64,000 bases of DNA, from NCBI RefSeq assembly GCF_001412595.2, contig NZ_CP012640.2, positions 3,472,001 through 3,536,000 on the forward strand, in the 5' to 3' direction. The stretch is from Massilia sp. WG5 (GTDB taxonomy: Bacteria > Pseudomonadota > Gammaproteobacteria > Burkholderiales > Burkholderiaceae_D). The position numbers and the translations under genes are program-made. A model generated the notes under the pieces. It was not told where the DNA came from and did no database searches. It saw nothing but the letters and a program-made list of their open reading frames with translations. Shown here one piece after another: positions 62,905-64,000 of the stretch; position 1 is the stretch's first letter; each line of letters starts with the position of its first letter.

Positions 62905-64000
<1,096 letters not shown>

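Overview
The window reads as a chromosome segment of a GC-rich betaproteobacterium, most likely Burkholderiales/Oxalobacteraceae of the Massilia type. The basis is GC-ending codon use, the hemA-prfA-prmC and minCDE blocks, the phaA-phaB polyhydroxyalkanoate pair and the gene families present; no 16S rRNA or database search was available. Nearly all of the sequence is coding, with one tRNA, one complete insertion sequence and several families of short palindromic repeats.

Layout. 1-3.5 kb: end of a DUF2520 gene, a MAPEG protein, a small unknown, a molybdopterin-fold protein, an AlkB-like dioxygenase and an outer-membrane barrel. 3.5-5.6 kb: a complete IS3-family (IS150-type) element sits inside the loop of the barrel gene's terminator, beside a REP-associated tyrosine transposase (RAYT) and a GTAG-headed REP hairpin. 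5.8-11 kb: ettA, rarD, kup and an FKBP lipoprotein. 11-20.7 kb: a MacAB-like ABC export operon (adaptor, ATPase, two large permease genes, the last frameshifted) divergent from a sigma-54 response regulator and histidine kinase. A sigma-54 -24/-12 element matching the consensus and a TGTCCG/CGGACA dyad lie between the two arms. 20.8-27.3 kb: kgtP, an ElaA-type acetyltransferase, an acetylpolyamine-amidohydrolase-like protein, gshA and a DUF885 protein. 27.3-34.7 kb: hemA-prfA-dsbB-prmC, a lone response regulator and minCDE. 35-43.7 kb: phaA-phaB, a D-amino-acid deaminase-like enzyme, a proline iminopeptidase, fadH and a TauE-type exporter. 43.8-49.3 kb: a disordered small protein, a long FabH-like synthase, an S41 protease, a UDP-xylose synthase-like enzyme and a Spy/CpxP-like protein behind a striking phased promoter array. 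49.4-56 kb: a TonB-dependent receptor followed by two paralogous secreted M13 metallopeptidases. 56-60.3 kb: a lower-GC stretch with an acyltransferase-3 protein, a decayed gene remnant and a large unfamiliar lipoprotein. 60.3-64 kb: a dihaem cytochrome c, tRNA-Arg(CCG), a glycosyltransferase-like protein and the start of a nucleotide-sugar dehydrogenase gene, probably the edge of a surface-polysaccharide locus.

The most interesting signals are regulatory and structural: (i) the self-contained sigma-54/two-component/ABC-export module; (ii) five GTAAG-like half-sites spaced at one helical turn upstream of a short leader ending in an intrinsic terminator, before the Spy-like gene; (iii) the IS150-type insertion that split a terminator but carries its own hairpin at the junction; (iv) the RAYT with its REP; (v) a 22-bp perfect palindrome upstream of an orphan response regulator. 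No CRISPR array, prophage or obvious defence island was seen.
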